From assembly GCF_022530855.2 (NCBI RefSeq), contig NZ_CP099567.1:3224001-3288000 (forward strand): DNA of 64,000 nt, given 5' to 3'. Below are positions 44,166 to 53,563 of the stretch, in pieces (position 1 is the stretch's first letter; each line of letters begins with the position of its first letter). A model generated the notes under the pieces. It was not told the origin of the DNA. It worked only from the letters and a program-made list of their open reading frames with translations, and did not search any database. The stretch is from Candidatus Vondammii sp. HM_W22 (GTDB lineage: Bacteria; Pseudomonadota; Gammaproteobacteria; Chromatiales; Chromatiaceae). The translations under genes and the position numbers were made by a program.

Positions 44166-44248
44166 AAAGCAACTACTGCTATTGGAAAACCCTGGTTTTA
44201 TGCTATTGTCTAGCGCGCATATTTGTGTTCCAACCGCAGGAGTATTCC

Positions 44249-44698
44249 ATGGCTGTCAAGAAGAAAACCGCAAAAAAATCCGCCATTAAGAAAGCGCCAG
44301 TTACCAAAAAGAAAGTAGTGGCGAAAAAGAAAGCAGCTGTAAAAAGGACCGCTGAAAAAACGGCTAAACCTATAAAACAAAAATCGATTACCACAAAACA
44401 GACCAAAATCCAGATCATTCAGGCTATTGCTGAAGAGACCGGACTGAGCCGCAAACAGATCGGTGAAGTATTCAGCTCTCTCGGTTCATTGATCAAGCGG
44501 CATATGCAACGCCGCGGCTCGGGTGAGTTCTCTATTCCTGATACAGGCGTAAAAATTCGCCGCGTTCGGAAACCTGCTCGCAAATCCCGTATGGGACGCA
44601 ACCCAGCAACGGGTGAAACAATCAAGATTGCAGCCAAGCCAGTATCTACTGTAGTCAAGGTTGCAGCACTCAAGGCATTAAAAGACACACTGAACTAA
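44249..44698 (+). CDS. HU-family DNA-binding protein with lysine-rich N-terminal tail
   Basis: 149 residues. Residues 1 to about 55 are Lys/Ala-rich with KKxxAKK-like repeats, resembling histone H1-type tails. Residues about 58-149 form an HU/IHF fold with TKIQIIQAIAEETGLSRKQI and RKSRMGRNPATGETIKI, the DNA-arm signature. A role in nucleoid packing is inferred. The start at 44249 follows a GCAGGAG site. Confidence 0.85.
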   Translation: MAVKKKTAKKSAIKKAPVTKKKVVAKKKAAVKRTAEKTAKPIKQKSITTKQTKIQIIQAIAEETGLSRKQIGEVFSSLGSLIKRHMQRRGSGEFSIPDTGVKIRRVRKPARKSRMGRNPATGETIKIAAKPVSTVVKVAALKALKDTLN

Positions 44699-44709
44699 AA
44701 AACCGGCCA

Positions 44710-44744
44710 GCCCGCATCGCTCACCAACAATAGCGATGCGGCTA
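44710..44744 (+). terminator. Possible terminator after the HU gene
   Basis: Stem CCGCATCGCT / AGCGATGCGG with a 13-nt loop and no T-run of length; weak evidence for intrinsic termination. Confidence 0.45.
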
Positions 44745-44778
44745 AAACAGCGATGCTTTCGGTGGCGTTATCTGAGAA

Positions 44779-45330
44779 TCAGTATTGGCGAAGTATCAGC
44801 CTGTTACCCCTCTGCAGCAACTCCAACTCCCGTAAGAAGCTCATCCCCAACAGAACAGCATCACCTCTCATGGTGGGTAAAATGCTGCCTCTCACATCAC
44901 GCAGTCGTATCGCGCCAAGCGCAACTTCATCCAGCCGGGTCTGCCAGGAGAGCACCGTACCATTTGCCGTCATGCTGCTCACTCGCACTCCCCGCTTCAA
45001 TCCAAGCTCTTCTGCCAATGATTCCGGCACTGCAACATCCGTAGCCCCGGTATCCACCAAAAACACCACGGGACGCCCATTGATCTTTCCGGTCGCCACA
45101 TAGTGACCGGTTTTATTACGTATAAGCACAACCTCGGACATACCCTTTCCATCGGTTACCACTTCAACCACCCGATTAGGGTTATGCTGATAATCGATGA
45201 TATTGCTGAACACTAGCGTTAGCAGAGCAAGCAGCAGAATCCAGGCACCCACAATCAACCCATTACCAATTCGCCGGGTCTTGTTTTTATCGTCGTTATC
45301 TCTGTTCATAAGGATCTGTTTAATTGCCAT
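44779..45330 (-). CDS. Membrane-anchored retropepsin-like aspartic protease
   Basis: 183 residues with an N-terminal transmembrane helix (GLIVGAWILLLALLTLVFSN, about 23-42) and a single retropepsin-like domain: FLVDTGATDVAVPE holds the catalytic Asp in DTGAT, and VLLGMSFLRELELLQRGNRLIL is the family ending (TIGR02281-like clan AA). These work as dimers; the substrate is unknown. Convergent with the HU gene. Confidence 0.88.
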   Translation of the reverse strand: MAIKQILMNRDNDDKNKTRRIGNGLIVGAWILLLALLTLVFSNIIDYQHNPNRVVEVVTDGKGMSEVVLIRNKTGHYVATGKINGRPVVFLVDTGATDVAVPESLAEELGLKRGVRVSSMTANGTVLSWQTRLDEVALGAIRLRDVRGSILPTMRGDAVLLGMSFLRELELLQRGNRLILRQY

Positions 45331-45408
45331 CTGGTCACATGATATAAGTATTCACCCTTACCAGCGATTCCACTGACTATAGTGTTTCAATTACCTTGTA
45401 ATAATCTA

Positions 45409-46709
45409 GGCTCTTCCCCTAGTCAAGTGGGTAAGCATCACCCAACCACTCCCTCAGGATAAAAAATCAGCCCTCCAAGGTGGAAGTAGATTACATTGGC
45501 AAACCGCTCCTTGTTGCGGAAACCTCTGCTATGCACCTTGATCATCTTGATTCGGCTGTTGAGGCCTTCTGCCGGACCATTACTTACTTCCAAAACAACA
45601 GCGTTCAATATTCCTCACAGATGATCCTTGATTGTTCCCGCCACTTTCTTGATTGGCTCCAGGCCACTGCGCACTGCCTATGACAGCCACCGTTCCCAAC
45701 CTTTCCTTGCCCATGTCTTGCTGGCACAGTGCCAGAGTGACATGGCAAACTCTTTGATCGCCCAGGCACGGGCAGTCTTCAGTGTGCTGTCACGTAGCGC
45801 CTTGAACCGCAATCTCTGTCTGCGCGTCATGTTCTCCGGGTTGTAAAGCCAGCCATACTGGCGGCCTTTAAGGTCCTCATAGCCTTCAGCGCTTTGTGCT
45901 CTTGACAGCCTACCTTGTCCACCGCCTCACCGAAGTGCTTGGCGGCATGGAATTTATCGAAGGCAATCTTCTCTTCAGCCCTAGGCAGGCTTTTCAGTGT
46001 GGCATTGATAAAGGCTGGCCACATATCCATGGAGACACTCTCTATCGCTTCTCGCTGCTCCTTTGTCAGACTTTCGTACCATGCTTTGAACGTGGCCTTT
46101 TTGCGGTCACTGCCCACGTGTAGCACTGTACCTGCATCCTGGTCTGATAAGACTGCTGCATAATCATGACGTTTCTTGAAGACCGTCTTATCAACACCGA
46201 TACGTGTTGGGCTGATCTCTTTTCTACGTGCCAGTCCCCGCTTAACCGCTCGCTGCATAATTCCATCAATGGCATTCCAACTCAGCCCCATCAATCGGGA
46301 GACTGCCGAGATGGAAGCCTCTTTCAACCAGTCGATCACCAGTGCCTCAAACATTGCAGTAAATCCATAGCACGGTTCCGCCCAGGAAACTGGCACGGTG
46401 ACCACCCCATGTTCTTCACACTTCACTCTGGGCGCATCTGCTACCAAAATAGTTTCGCACTGGCGGGTATCCAGGTGCCACCAGCGGCGTTTGCGTGAGC
46501 CATAGCCCGGTGAGATATCTGCCCACAGGTTGAACAACACTGCTTGGCACCTGCCTCCTGCTCAACCTGTACCGTTACTTCTCTCTCTGACAGAGCCAAC
46601 TCTACACTGCTAACCTGCCAAGGGCTCTTGATACCCAGGGTCTGGGCGTGTAGATCTTTATCTCTCATAGGGGGTACGTTAATCTACCCACTCTATTAGG
46701 GGAAGAGCC
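45409..46709 (-). mobile_element. ISL3-family element, nearly complete but frameshifted
   Basis: 1301 bp with GGCTCTTCCCCTA inverted repeats. The transposase starts in 46441-46668 (zinc-finger part CCSTCG) and shifts near 46500. The long frame 45827-46540 carries SRLMGLSWNAI, GVDKTVFKKRHDYAAV (catalytic Asp) and VSMDMWPAF. A further stop near 45840 precedes the C-terminus, which is readable to about 45480. It is the parent type of the derivative at 9443-9734. No 8-bp duplication is visible. Confidence 0.9.
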
Positions 46710-46784
46710 TGATTATTTTTCAACCGCGTGCTTTGCGATTTTGTAACTGTTTACCACGAAGATAAAGATTCCTGATTACCCATA

Positions 46785-47692
46785 AACCTCAGCCATCCTC
46801 AGGAGACGATAAGGCATCGGTGTACGTAACGCGACGCAGAGCAATCGTTCAATCATAGCCGGAAGATTAAACTGGCGAGATAACGAGGTACGTGTTTTTT
46901 ACGAATAGCATGAAAGGTTCCCTGCAAAGCATTCTTGATACTACCAAGCATGGTATTCAGTCATTTAAAGGTGGAGAGCTGGGTATACTTTCGCCCACCG
47001 CCAGTGACGATAGGCATACGATCACATCCAGCATCTGTAACTGCTCTGAAGCAGTAGAGCCCATCAGAAAGAACTGTGCTACCGGCACACAGACTGGATC
47101 TGGCATATCGAGCGATCTCCGCACTCTGAAAACCGCGGAGCCGACGCAGTTGGATCTTCATTGGCCTGCCGTCTTGCGTCGTCTCAATAGCTGCCACGAA
47201 AGGGATTTTATTACGAGACCCTCGCCCACGCTTTCCCAGTTTCTCACCACCAATACAGGCATCATCCATCTCGATGCGACCAGCCAGTTTTTTTGACTCT
47301 GACGTTCCATCATCACCTGCATCAGTTTGTGCTTGAGCTTCCAGGCTGTATTGTAGTTCACACCAATTTCACGGGACAGTTGCAAGGCAGAAGTACTTTT
47401 TTTACGCTGAGTCAACAATATAGATGGCCAGAAACCACTTCTTCAACGGCAGCTTGGTGCCGTGAAAGATGGTGCCAGCAGTCAGGGAGCTTTGGTGGTG
47501 GCATTTGTGGCACTGATATACCTTACGGCTTTTGAGTTCACAACCTGTTGTGTTGCCACACTCAGGACATATATATCCGGTAGGCCAACGCAGTTGGTAC
47601 AATGCTTGTTGACATTGCTCTTCAGAACCATATTTTTCAATAAATTTGTGTGAACCAAGACCTTTTTGAAACTGCACTGTATTTTTCGGCAT
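46785..47692 (-). mobile_element. IS1595-family transposase, decayed
   Basis: Starts at 47692 with a zinc ribbon (ICPECG and CHKC) and LTAGTIFHGTKLPLKKWFLAIY. It shifts near 47410 into SALQLSREIGVNYNTAWKLKHKL, and shifts again to a DDE-like region with GRGSRNKIPFVAAI. The C-terminal end RVTYTDALSSP-like sequence is in another frame to about 46785. Not functional. Confidence 0.85.
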
Positions 47693-47790
47693 GATAGAAA
47701 ACGCTATATAATTCAGTAGGTTATGTTATGCAATGACCACTGACTCAATAGCTGAGCCTAGCAGGTAATCAGGTAAAGATTTGAACCCAA

Positions 47791-47939
47791 GGAGCCTCTG
47801 ATCAATTCACGAACCGGTGTCTGATGGCTGAAATTTTCCAGCTCTGCGTTGAAGATTTTGGCAATAGCCGGCAATTTTCGCCTTGATCCGGAAGATTCCA
47901 ACTCGTCATCCATCCGATCCAAAATTAATCAGAGGCTCC
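47791..47939. mobile_element. MITE, copy B
   Basis: 149 bp with terminal repeats GGAGCCTCTGATCAATT / AATTAATCAGAGGCTCC; second copy of the element at 17624. It lies 234 bp upstream of qmoA and may influence that promoter. Confidence 0.85.
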
Positions 47940-48172
47940 CTAACTGGATTTAGTATTAAACACATATAATGAAACTATGTGTGCATCGGAAATTTCGATT
48001 GAATCAAAGGGTCTTTGATATAGCAGCGGAGGAGGAAGGAGAGTATCTTATCGAAATTCTAAATTAGGGATTTAACGCTCCTAGCATTGTGGGATAACCA
48101 AGAATAAAGTCAAGAATTATTTGGCAATGGTTATTAAGTTGAATGACATCTTTCCGCGACGGAGGAAGATCC
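47940..48172 (+). promoter_or_regulatory. Upstream region of the qmo operon
   Basis: AT-rich, with no gene. It must contain the qmo promoter unless that lies in the MITE. No confident -35/-10 pair was picked. Confidence 0.45.
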
Positions 48173-49468
48173 ATGACGGAAGTAATCGCAACCAATCAGA
48201 CTATTCTGGTTGTCGGCGGCGGAATCAGCGGTCTGACCGCTGCACTTGAAGCCGCTGAGACCGGAAAACAGGTCGTGCTGGTAGAGAGACGCCCCTTTGT
48301 TGGCGGGCGCATCACCCAGCTTTATAAATATTTCCCCAAGCTCTGCTTCCCGACCTGTGGTCTGGAAATCAATCAGCGCCGGGCAAAGATGAACCCTAAC
48401 CTCACCATAATCACTATGGCCGAGGTGACCGGCATCCTGGGAGAAGCTGGCGATTACACCGCCACGGTTAAGATTAGCCCACGCTATATCAACGACAGCT
48501 GCACGGCCTGCGGTGACTGCGGCAAGGCAGTGGAGATCGAATTCGATAATGAGTTCAATTATGGTCTCGGCGGCATGAGCAAGCGCAAGGGTGCCTACCT
48601 CCCCCACAATATGGCTCACCCCCTGCGCTACGTCATCGATCCGAGCATCATCGGTACCGACGACGCAGAAAAAGCCAAGGCTGCCTGTAAGATTAATGCC
48701 GTTGATCTCGATATGCAGGAGGAGGTCATCGAATTCAATGCAGGCGCAATAATCTGGGCAACCGGATGGCGCCCCTATGACGCCAACAAGATCCAGCCAT
48801 ACGGTTATGATCGTTTCGCCAATGTGATCACCAACGTCGAGTTCGAGCGCATGGCCGATCCTCAGGGTCCTACCGGCGGTAAGCTGGTTCGCCCCTCTGA
48901 CGGTAAAAAGGCCAAGAACGTCGCCTTTATCCAGTGCGCCGGCTCCCGTGACCACAACCATCTGCTGCACTGCTCACGCATCTGCTGCATGGCAACCCTG
49001 AAACAGACCCATTTTGTTCAGGATACCTGGGGGGATGAAGGCAAATCGACTATCTACTATATCGATATTCGTGCCATTGATCGCTTCGAGGAGTTCTTCC
49101 AGACGGTGAAGGACAATCCTAATGTCTCCTTCATCAAATCCAAAGTGGCCTCCATCGTTGAGAACAAAGAGAATGGCAACCCGATTCTCCATGGCGTCGA
49201 TACCGAGGGCTATAACAGATACGCCACCGATTACGATCTGGTGGTGCTGGCTATCGGCATGGAGCCCAGCGTAAACAAGAATAGTTTCCCCGTTGACATC
49301 GTCGTCAACGAAGAGGGCTTCATCGAACCTGCGCCTGAGAATGGCGGTGTTTTTGCCGCTGGTTGTGCTTCCGACGCTCTGGATGTAAACCGTGCCGTAC
49401 AACAAGCAACGGGCGCCGCTCTGCGGGCCATCCAGGTAGTCAACCGCGTCGCCGGAACGGAGGGTTAA
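48173..49468 (+). CDS. qmoA: QmoA-type HdrA-like flavoprotein
   Basis: 431 residues. N-terminal FAD-binding ILVVGGGISGLTAALEAAE (about 11-29), the HdrA-type CFPTCGLE segment, one ferredoxin-like cluster motif (SCTACGDCGKAVEI, about 107) and the HdrA signature CSRICCMATLKQ (about 272). QmoA passes electrons between APS reductase and the quinone pool or its partner in sulfur metabolism. The start at 48173 follows GGAGGAAG. Four bases separate it from qmoB. In a sulfur oxidiser the flow runs from sulfite via APS reductase; direction is inferred. Confidence 0.92.
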   Translation: MTEVIATNQTILVVGGGISGLTAALEAAETGKQVVLVERRPFVGGRITQLYKYFPKLCFPTCGLEINQRRAKMNPNLTIITMAEVTGILGEAGDYTATVKISPRYINDSCTACGDCGKAVEIEFDNEFNYGLGGMSKRKGAYLPHNMAHPLRYVIDPSIIGTDDAEKAKAACKINAVDLDMQEEVIEFNAGAIIWATGWRPYDANKIQPYGYDRFANVITNVEFERMADPQGPTGGKLVRPSDGKKAKNVAFIQCAGSRDHNHLLHCSRICCMATLKQTHFVQDTWGDEGKSTIYYIDIRAIDRFEEFFQTVKDNPNVSFIKSKVASIVENKENGNPILHGVDTEGYNRYATDYDLVVLAIGMEPSVNKNSFPVDIVVNEEGFIEPAPENGGVFAAGCASDALDVNRAVQQATGAALRAIQVVNRVAGTEG

Positions 49469-49472
49469 TACA

Positions 49473-51722
49473 ATGGCTGATGAGAAAAAAATTGCCGGAT
49501 ACATCTGCACCGGCTGTGGTATCGGCGAACGCCTTGACCCCAGTCAGCTGGAGATGATCGCTACCCGTGAAGGCAAGATGCAGAGTTGCAAACAGCATGA
49601 GATGCTCTGCAGCCAGGAAGGGGTGAAAATGATCAGCGATGGTATCGCTAATGATGGTGCTACTCACATCATGATCGCCGCCTGCTCCCGCCGCGCCAAG
49701 GTGGAAGCCTTCAACTTCACCGGGGTCGCTATGTCGCGGGCCAATCTGCGTGAAGGTGTCATCTGGGTTCGCCCCGACGAGGACGAGCACAAAGAGACAA
49801 CCCAGGAGATGGCGGAGGATTACATCCGCATGGCCTGCGCTGAAGTGAAATTCATGTCCAAGCCAAACACCTCTGGTGAGCAGACGCTCAACAAGAATAT
49901 TCTGGTTGTAGGCGGTGGCGTCACCGGCATGAGCGCCGCGCTGGATGCGGCGGCGGCAGGCTACCCGGTTAACTTGGTAGAAAAGACCGGCGCCTTGGGC
50001 GGCCATGTGGCCAACTATTATAAAACCATCCCCAGCCGCTCCCCCTATGCCGATCCCCAGGATACCGGCATCGAGCAGATGATTGCCGACATTGAGGCCA
50101 ATGACAGCATTACCGTCCACCTCAATTCAACTGTCGCCAAAACGGCAGGCGCACCGGGACGTTTCAGTGTAGACATCGCCACAGAATCAGGCGCCACCAA
50201 CACTGTAAGCATCGGCGCCATCATTCAGGCGAGCGGCTTCAATCTCTACGATCCCAGTGAGCTGGCTCAGTACAACTACAGCAACAGCGCTGACATCGTC
50301 ACCAACGGCGAACTGGAGCAACTGGCTAAAGCAGCTGACGGCGGACCAATCAAGCGCCCTTCCGACGGTAAAGAGGTAACAGCCGTTGCTTTTGTACAGA
50401 ATGTCGGCCAGAACTCCACGGAAGAGGGGCAACTTCCCTATCACTCCGGTATCGGTGACCTGATCGCCATCAAACAGGCGATGTATTTCAAAGAGCTGAA
50501 CGGCAACTGTGACACCACTATTCTGTTCGATAATCTGCGTGCCCCGGGCGCTGTGGGCGAGGATTTCTATCGTGCCGGCCAGGAGAAGATGGTTACATTC
50601 TCCAAGGGTGAGGTATCCGAGATTGTTCCCGGTGACACACTGACCGTGAAGTTCAAGGACCTGATCCTGAACGAAGAAACCTCGATGGACGCCGATCTGG
50701 TGGTACTGGATGTGGGCATGGTGCCCAACAGTGGACCGGATCCTTATGCCGAGCCAATGGAAGTTGAAGAGGGAAAGAAGACGGAAGAGGCTGCTGAAGC
50801 TGCAGCTCCTGAGGTCACCGTTGATTCGATTCTCAACCTTGACTACCGCCAGGGTACGGATCTGCCGCATCTGAAACATGGATTTACCGATTCCCACTTC
50901 ATCTGCTTCCCTTACGAGACACGCCGCACCGGTATCTATGCCGCCGGTCCACTCCGCCGTCCGATGGACATCCGTCAGGCACGAGACGATGCTGCGGGTG
51001 CCGCCATGAAGGCTATCCAGGCTGCAGAAAATGCAGGCCAGGGCCAGGCAGCACATCCCCGCGCAGGTGATCTCTCTTTTCCAAGTTTCCGCAAAGAGGG
51101 TTGCACCCAGTGCAAACGCTGTACTGTGGAGTGTCCTTTCGGTGCTATTAACGAGGATGAAAAGGGCTATCCGCTGTTCAACGAGTCGCGCTGCCGCCGT
51201 TGCGGTACCTGCATGGGTGCCTGCCCGGTACGCGTTATCTCTTTCGAGAACTACTCCATCGATACCGTTGGCCAGCAGATCAAAGCCGTTGAGGTTCCTG
51301 AAGAGTGGGATGAGAAACCACGCATCCTGGTCCTCGCCTGTGAGAACGACGCCTATCCGGCGCTCGATCAGGCCTCAATGAATGGCATAGAGATCAACCC
51401 ATGGGCTCGTATCATCCCAGTCCGCTGCCTAGGTTCTGTGAACCTCTCCTGGATCACCGACTCCCTCAACAACGGCTACGACGGCATTGTCCTTTTAGGC
51501 TGTTCCAAAGGCGATGACTACCAGTGCCACTTTGTGCGTGGATCTGCCATGGCTCATGAGCGTATGAGTAAGGTGGGTGACACCCTGCAGACGCTCAATC
51601 TTGAGCCTGAGCGGGTGGAAGTTTACGAAGTCGCCATCACTGACGTGGAGCGTGCTCCCAAGCTGATCAACGACATGGCCGAAACGGTCGCAAAGATCGG
51701 CCTGAGCCCGTTCAAGTTCTAA
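49473..51722 (+). CDS. qmoB: QmoB-type HdrA-like flavoprotein with ferredoxin and MvhD domains
   Basis: 749 residues. An N-terminal cysteine segment ICTGCGIGERLD comes before the FAD site NILVVGGGVTGMSAALDAAA (about 141). Two 4Fe-4S motifs, CTQCKRCTVECP and CRRCGTCMGACP, lie near 543-585. A C-terminal MvhD-like domain ends the protein (ILVLACENDAYPA, VRCLGSVNLSW, LLGCSKGDDYQCHF). QmoB is the large subunit that joins QmoA to the third component. Intact. Confidence 0.93.
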   Translation: MADEKKIAGYICTGCGIGERLDPSQLEMIATREGKMQSCKQHEMLCSQEGVKMISDGIANDGATHIMIAACSRRAKVEAFNFTGVAMSRANLREGVIWVRPDEDEHKETTQEMAEDYIRMACAEVKFMSKPNTSGEQTLNKNILVVGGGVTGMSAALDAAAAGYPVNLVEKTGALGGHVANYYKTIPSRSPYADPQDTGIEQMIADIEANDSITVHLNSTVAKTAGAPGRFSVDIATESGATNTVSIGAIIQASGFNLYDPSELAQYNYSNSADIVTNGELEQLAKAADGGPIKRPSDGKEVTAVAFVQNVGQNSTEEGQLPYHSGIGDLIAIKQAMYFKELNGNCDTTILFDNLRAPGAVGEDFYRAGQEKMVTFSKGEVSEIVPGDTLTVKFKDLILNEETSMDADLVVLDVGMVPNSGPDPYAEPMEVEEGKKTEEAAEAAAPEVTVDSILNLDYRQGTDLPHLKHGFTDSHFICFPYETRRTGIYAAGPLRRPMDIRQARDDAAGAAMKAIQAAENAGQGQAAHPRAGDLSFPSFRKEGCTQCKRCTVECPFGAINEDEKGYPLFNESRCRRCGTCMGACPVRVISFENYSIDTVGQQIKAVEVPEEWDEKPRILVLACENDAYPALDQASMNGIEINPWARIIPVRCLGSVNLSWITDSLNNGYDGIVLLGCSKGDDYQCHFVRGSAMAHERMSKVGDTLQTLNLEPERVEVYEVAITDVERAPKLINDMAETVAKIGLSPFKF

Positions 51723-51734
51723 GGAGAACCTCCA

Positions 51735-52361
51735 ATGAGTGATCTCAATACCGCAATGATTGAAAAGTATCGCAACAGCTTCCTGCTGGAAGTTGAGGCG
51801 AATGTAGAAGAGGGTGAATGGGTAAAGATGTGCATGCAGTGCGGCGTCTGTGCCGGCTCATGCCCTCTGGGTAATGCCTGGGAGCATCCGCCACAGGAGA
51901 TCTTCATGATGATCCGTGCCGGAAAACGTGAAGCCGTGCTCTCAACCGACTCCATGTGGATGTGCACCTCCTGCTACAACTGTATCGCACGCTGCCCGCG
52001 CGGCCTGCCCATCACCCATATCATGCATGGCCTGGCACACTACGCCAAGCGTCTGGGCCTGGCTCCAAAAAATCAGCCAACCCAGAAGTTCGCCCAGCTG
52101 ATGTGGGACAACCTGACCAAGAAGGGCCGGGTCAACGAGCTGAAACTAGGCCTATCTCTCTACTTCATGAATGGTTTTTCCGAAGGCATTAAAACCTCTC
52201 TGAAGATGAAAAATATCGGTATTAACATGCTCAAGACCAAGCGTATGAGTGTCGTTGAAGCTTTTGGCGGCCATAGCGTCAAAGACCTTGCCGGTTTTCA
52301 TAAAATGATCAAGAAGGCGCAAGAGCTGGAAGATGCCCGCCTCGAAAAGAACAGTAAGTGA
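51735..52361 (+). CDS. hdrC: HdrC-like iron-sulfur protein (replaces the QmoC N-terminus)
   Basis: 208 residues with two 4Fe-4S motifs, CMQCGVCAGSCP (about 33) and CTSCYNCIARCP (about 76), and no membrane helices. It corresponds to the HdrC part of QmoC but lacks the cytochrome-b-like membrane domain. The start at 51735 follows AAGGAGAACC. It would relay electrons between QmoAB and HdrB. Confidence 0.9.
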   Translation: MSDLNTAMIEKYRNSFLLEVEANVEEGEWVKMCMQCGVCAGSCPLGNAWEHPPQEIFMMIRAGKREAVLSTDSMWMCTSCYNCIARCPRGLPITHIMHGLAHYAKRLGLAPKNQPTQKFAQLMWDNLTKKGRVNELKLGLSLYFMNGFSEGIKTSLKMKNIGINMLKTKRMSVVEAFGGHSVKDLAGFHKMIKKAQELEDARLEKNSK

Positions 52362-52373
52362 GGAAACACCCAA

Positions 52374-53273
52374 ATGGCTAAGAAAGAGTACTCCTTCTAC
52401 CCCGGATGTTCCTCACAGAGCGGAGCATCCTCATCCAACTACTTGAAGTCAGTAGAGACCATGTGTGAAGAATTGGATGTCACACTCAACCACATCCCTG
52501 ACTGGAACTGCTGTTCCGCCTCCGTCGGCTATGCCGGCGGTGGTGAACTGCCTCGCCTGGTACTCTCTGCACGCAATATTGCCCTCTCCGAGGAACACAA
52601 TGCGAACCAGGACATCGTCGCCACCTGCGCCGCCTGCTGGCTCGCTACCCGCGAAGCCGGTGAACGGCTGAGAGAGGACGATGACCTCCTGGCAGAGACC
52701 AATGAGGCACTGGCTGAAGCCGGGCTGAAACTAAAAAACGAAACCCCGATCCGCCATATGGTTGAAGTCCTGATCGAGGATATCGGTTACGATGCCATCG
52801 GCGAAAAGGTCAAGCGTCCGCTGGAAGGGATCAAGGTCGCCGGCTACGTCGGTTGCCAGACCAACCGTCCTTTCGGTATCGCGGGTGAGTCTTTCGAGAA
52901 CCCGATGTACCTGGACAAGCTGGTAGAGACCCTGGGTGCAGACCCGGTAAAGAACTACGACAAAAAAGTGCAGTGCTGTGGTGGCGCCCTGGCCTTCTCC
53001 GAGCCTGAAAAGTCTCAGGAGATGATCAAAGGCATTATCGAAGCGGCTTACGACAGCAGCGCCGACATGATTGTCACACCTTGTCCTGTCTGCCAGATGA
53101 ACGTTGAGGTCTATCAGGATCAGATCAATGAGACCCATGGCACCAAGTTCAACATCCCTGTGGTCTATTACAGCCAGATGATGGACATCGCCTTTGGCCG
53201 GTCTGCAGCTGATGCAGCCCTTAATGGTCAGGCTATCAAAGCCAAACAGCTGGAAGAGATTGCCAAGAAATAA
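52374..53273 (+). CDS. hdrB: HdrB-like protein with two CCG domains
   Basis: 299 residues. Two cysteine-rich CCG domains: YPGCSSQSG...NCCSAS...TCAACW (first) and GYVGCQTN...VQCCGGAL...TPCPVCQMN (second), the pattern that holds the non-cubane 4Fe-4S cluster pair of heterodisulfide reductase subunit B. It is the last gene of the operon, 12 bp after hdrC, with a terminator 24 bp downstream. It may be the site of disulfide or quinone-coupled chemistry. Confidence 0.92.
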   Translation: MAKKEYSFYPGCSSQSGASSSNYLKSVETMCEELDVTLNHIPDWNCCSASVGYAGGGELPRLVLSARNIALSEEHNANQDIVATCAACWLATREAGERLREDDDLLAETNEALAEAGLKLKNETPIRHMVEVLIEDIGYDAIGEKVKRPLEGIKVAGYVGCQTNRPFGIAGESFENPMYLDKLVETLGADPVKNYDKKVQCCGGALAFSEPEKSQEMIKGIIEAAYDSSADMIVTPCPVCQMNVEVYQDQINETHGTKFNIPVVYYSQMMDIAFGRSAADAALNGQAIKAKQLEEIAKK

Positions 53274-53296
53274 GCGGAACTGCTACCACTGAAAGC

Positions 53297-53324
53297 AAAA
53301 AAGCCCTCTTCGGAGGGCTTTTTT
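53297..53324 (+). terminator. Intrinsic terminator of the qmo-hdr operon
   Basis: AAAAAAGCCCTC-TTCG-GAGGGCTTTTTT: an 8-bp stem, UUCG loop and T-run, 24 bp after hdrB. Confidence 0.93.
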
Positions 53325-53563
53325 ATGGCGTCTCAATAGCACCATGCAGAAACAATTAAAAAGTAGTGGTGCGGAGTGCGTAAATATTAGATATTAAAAT
53401 CTTCGCACAACCGGAATTCGCCAACCCATCCTCACATCGGCTCCTGACAGGCGCTAGACTGTCGGTCGATTCACGCTGACACAGCCACTGGCATGTAGCC
53501 CAATTTTAATTCGCTATTTAGTCGCCCCCGAATAGGGTATAAGTTTAGAGGTAGTGTCTGACA
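53325..53563. other. Spacer between the qmo terminator and IS256 remnants
   Basis: About 240 bases with no open frame of note and no RNA gene recognised. Confidence 0.4.

Noticed and set aside
49440-51056. Minus-strand frames of over 200 codons across qmoB
   Set aside because: They are shadows of the qmoB frame with no family signature.
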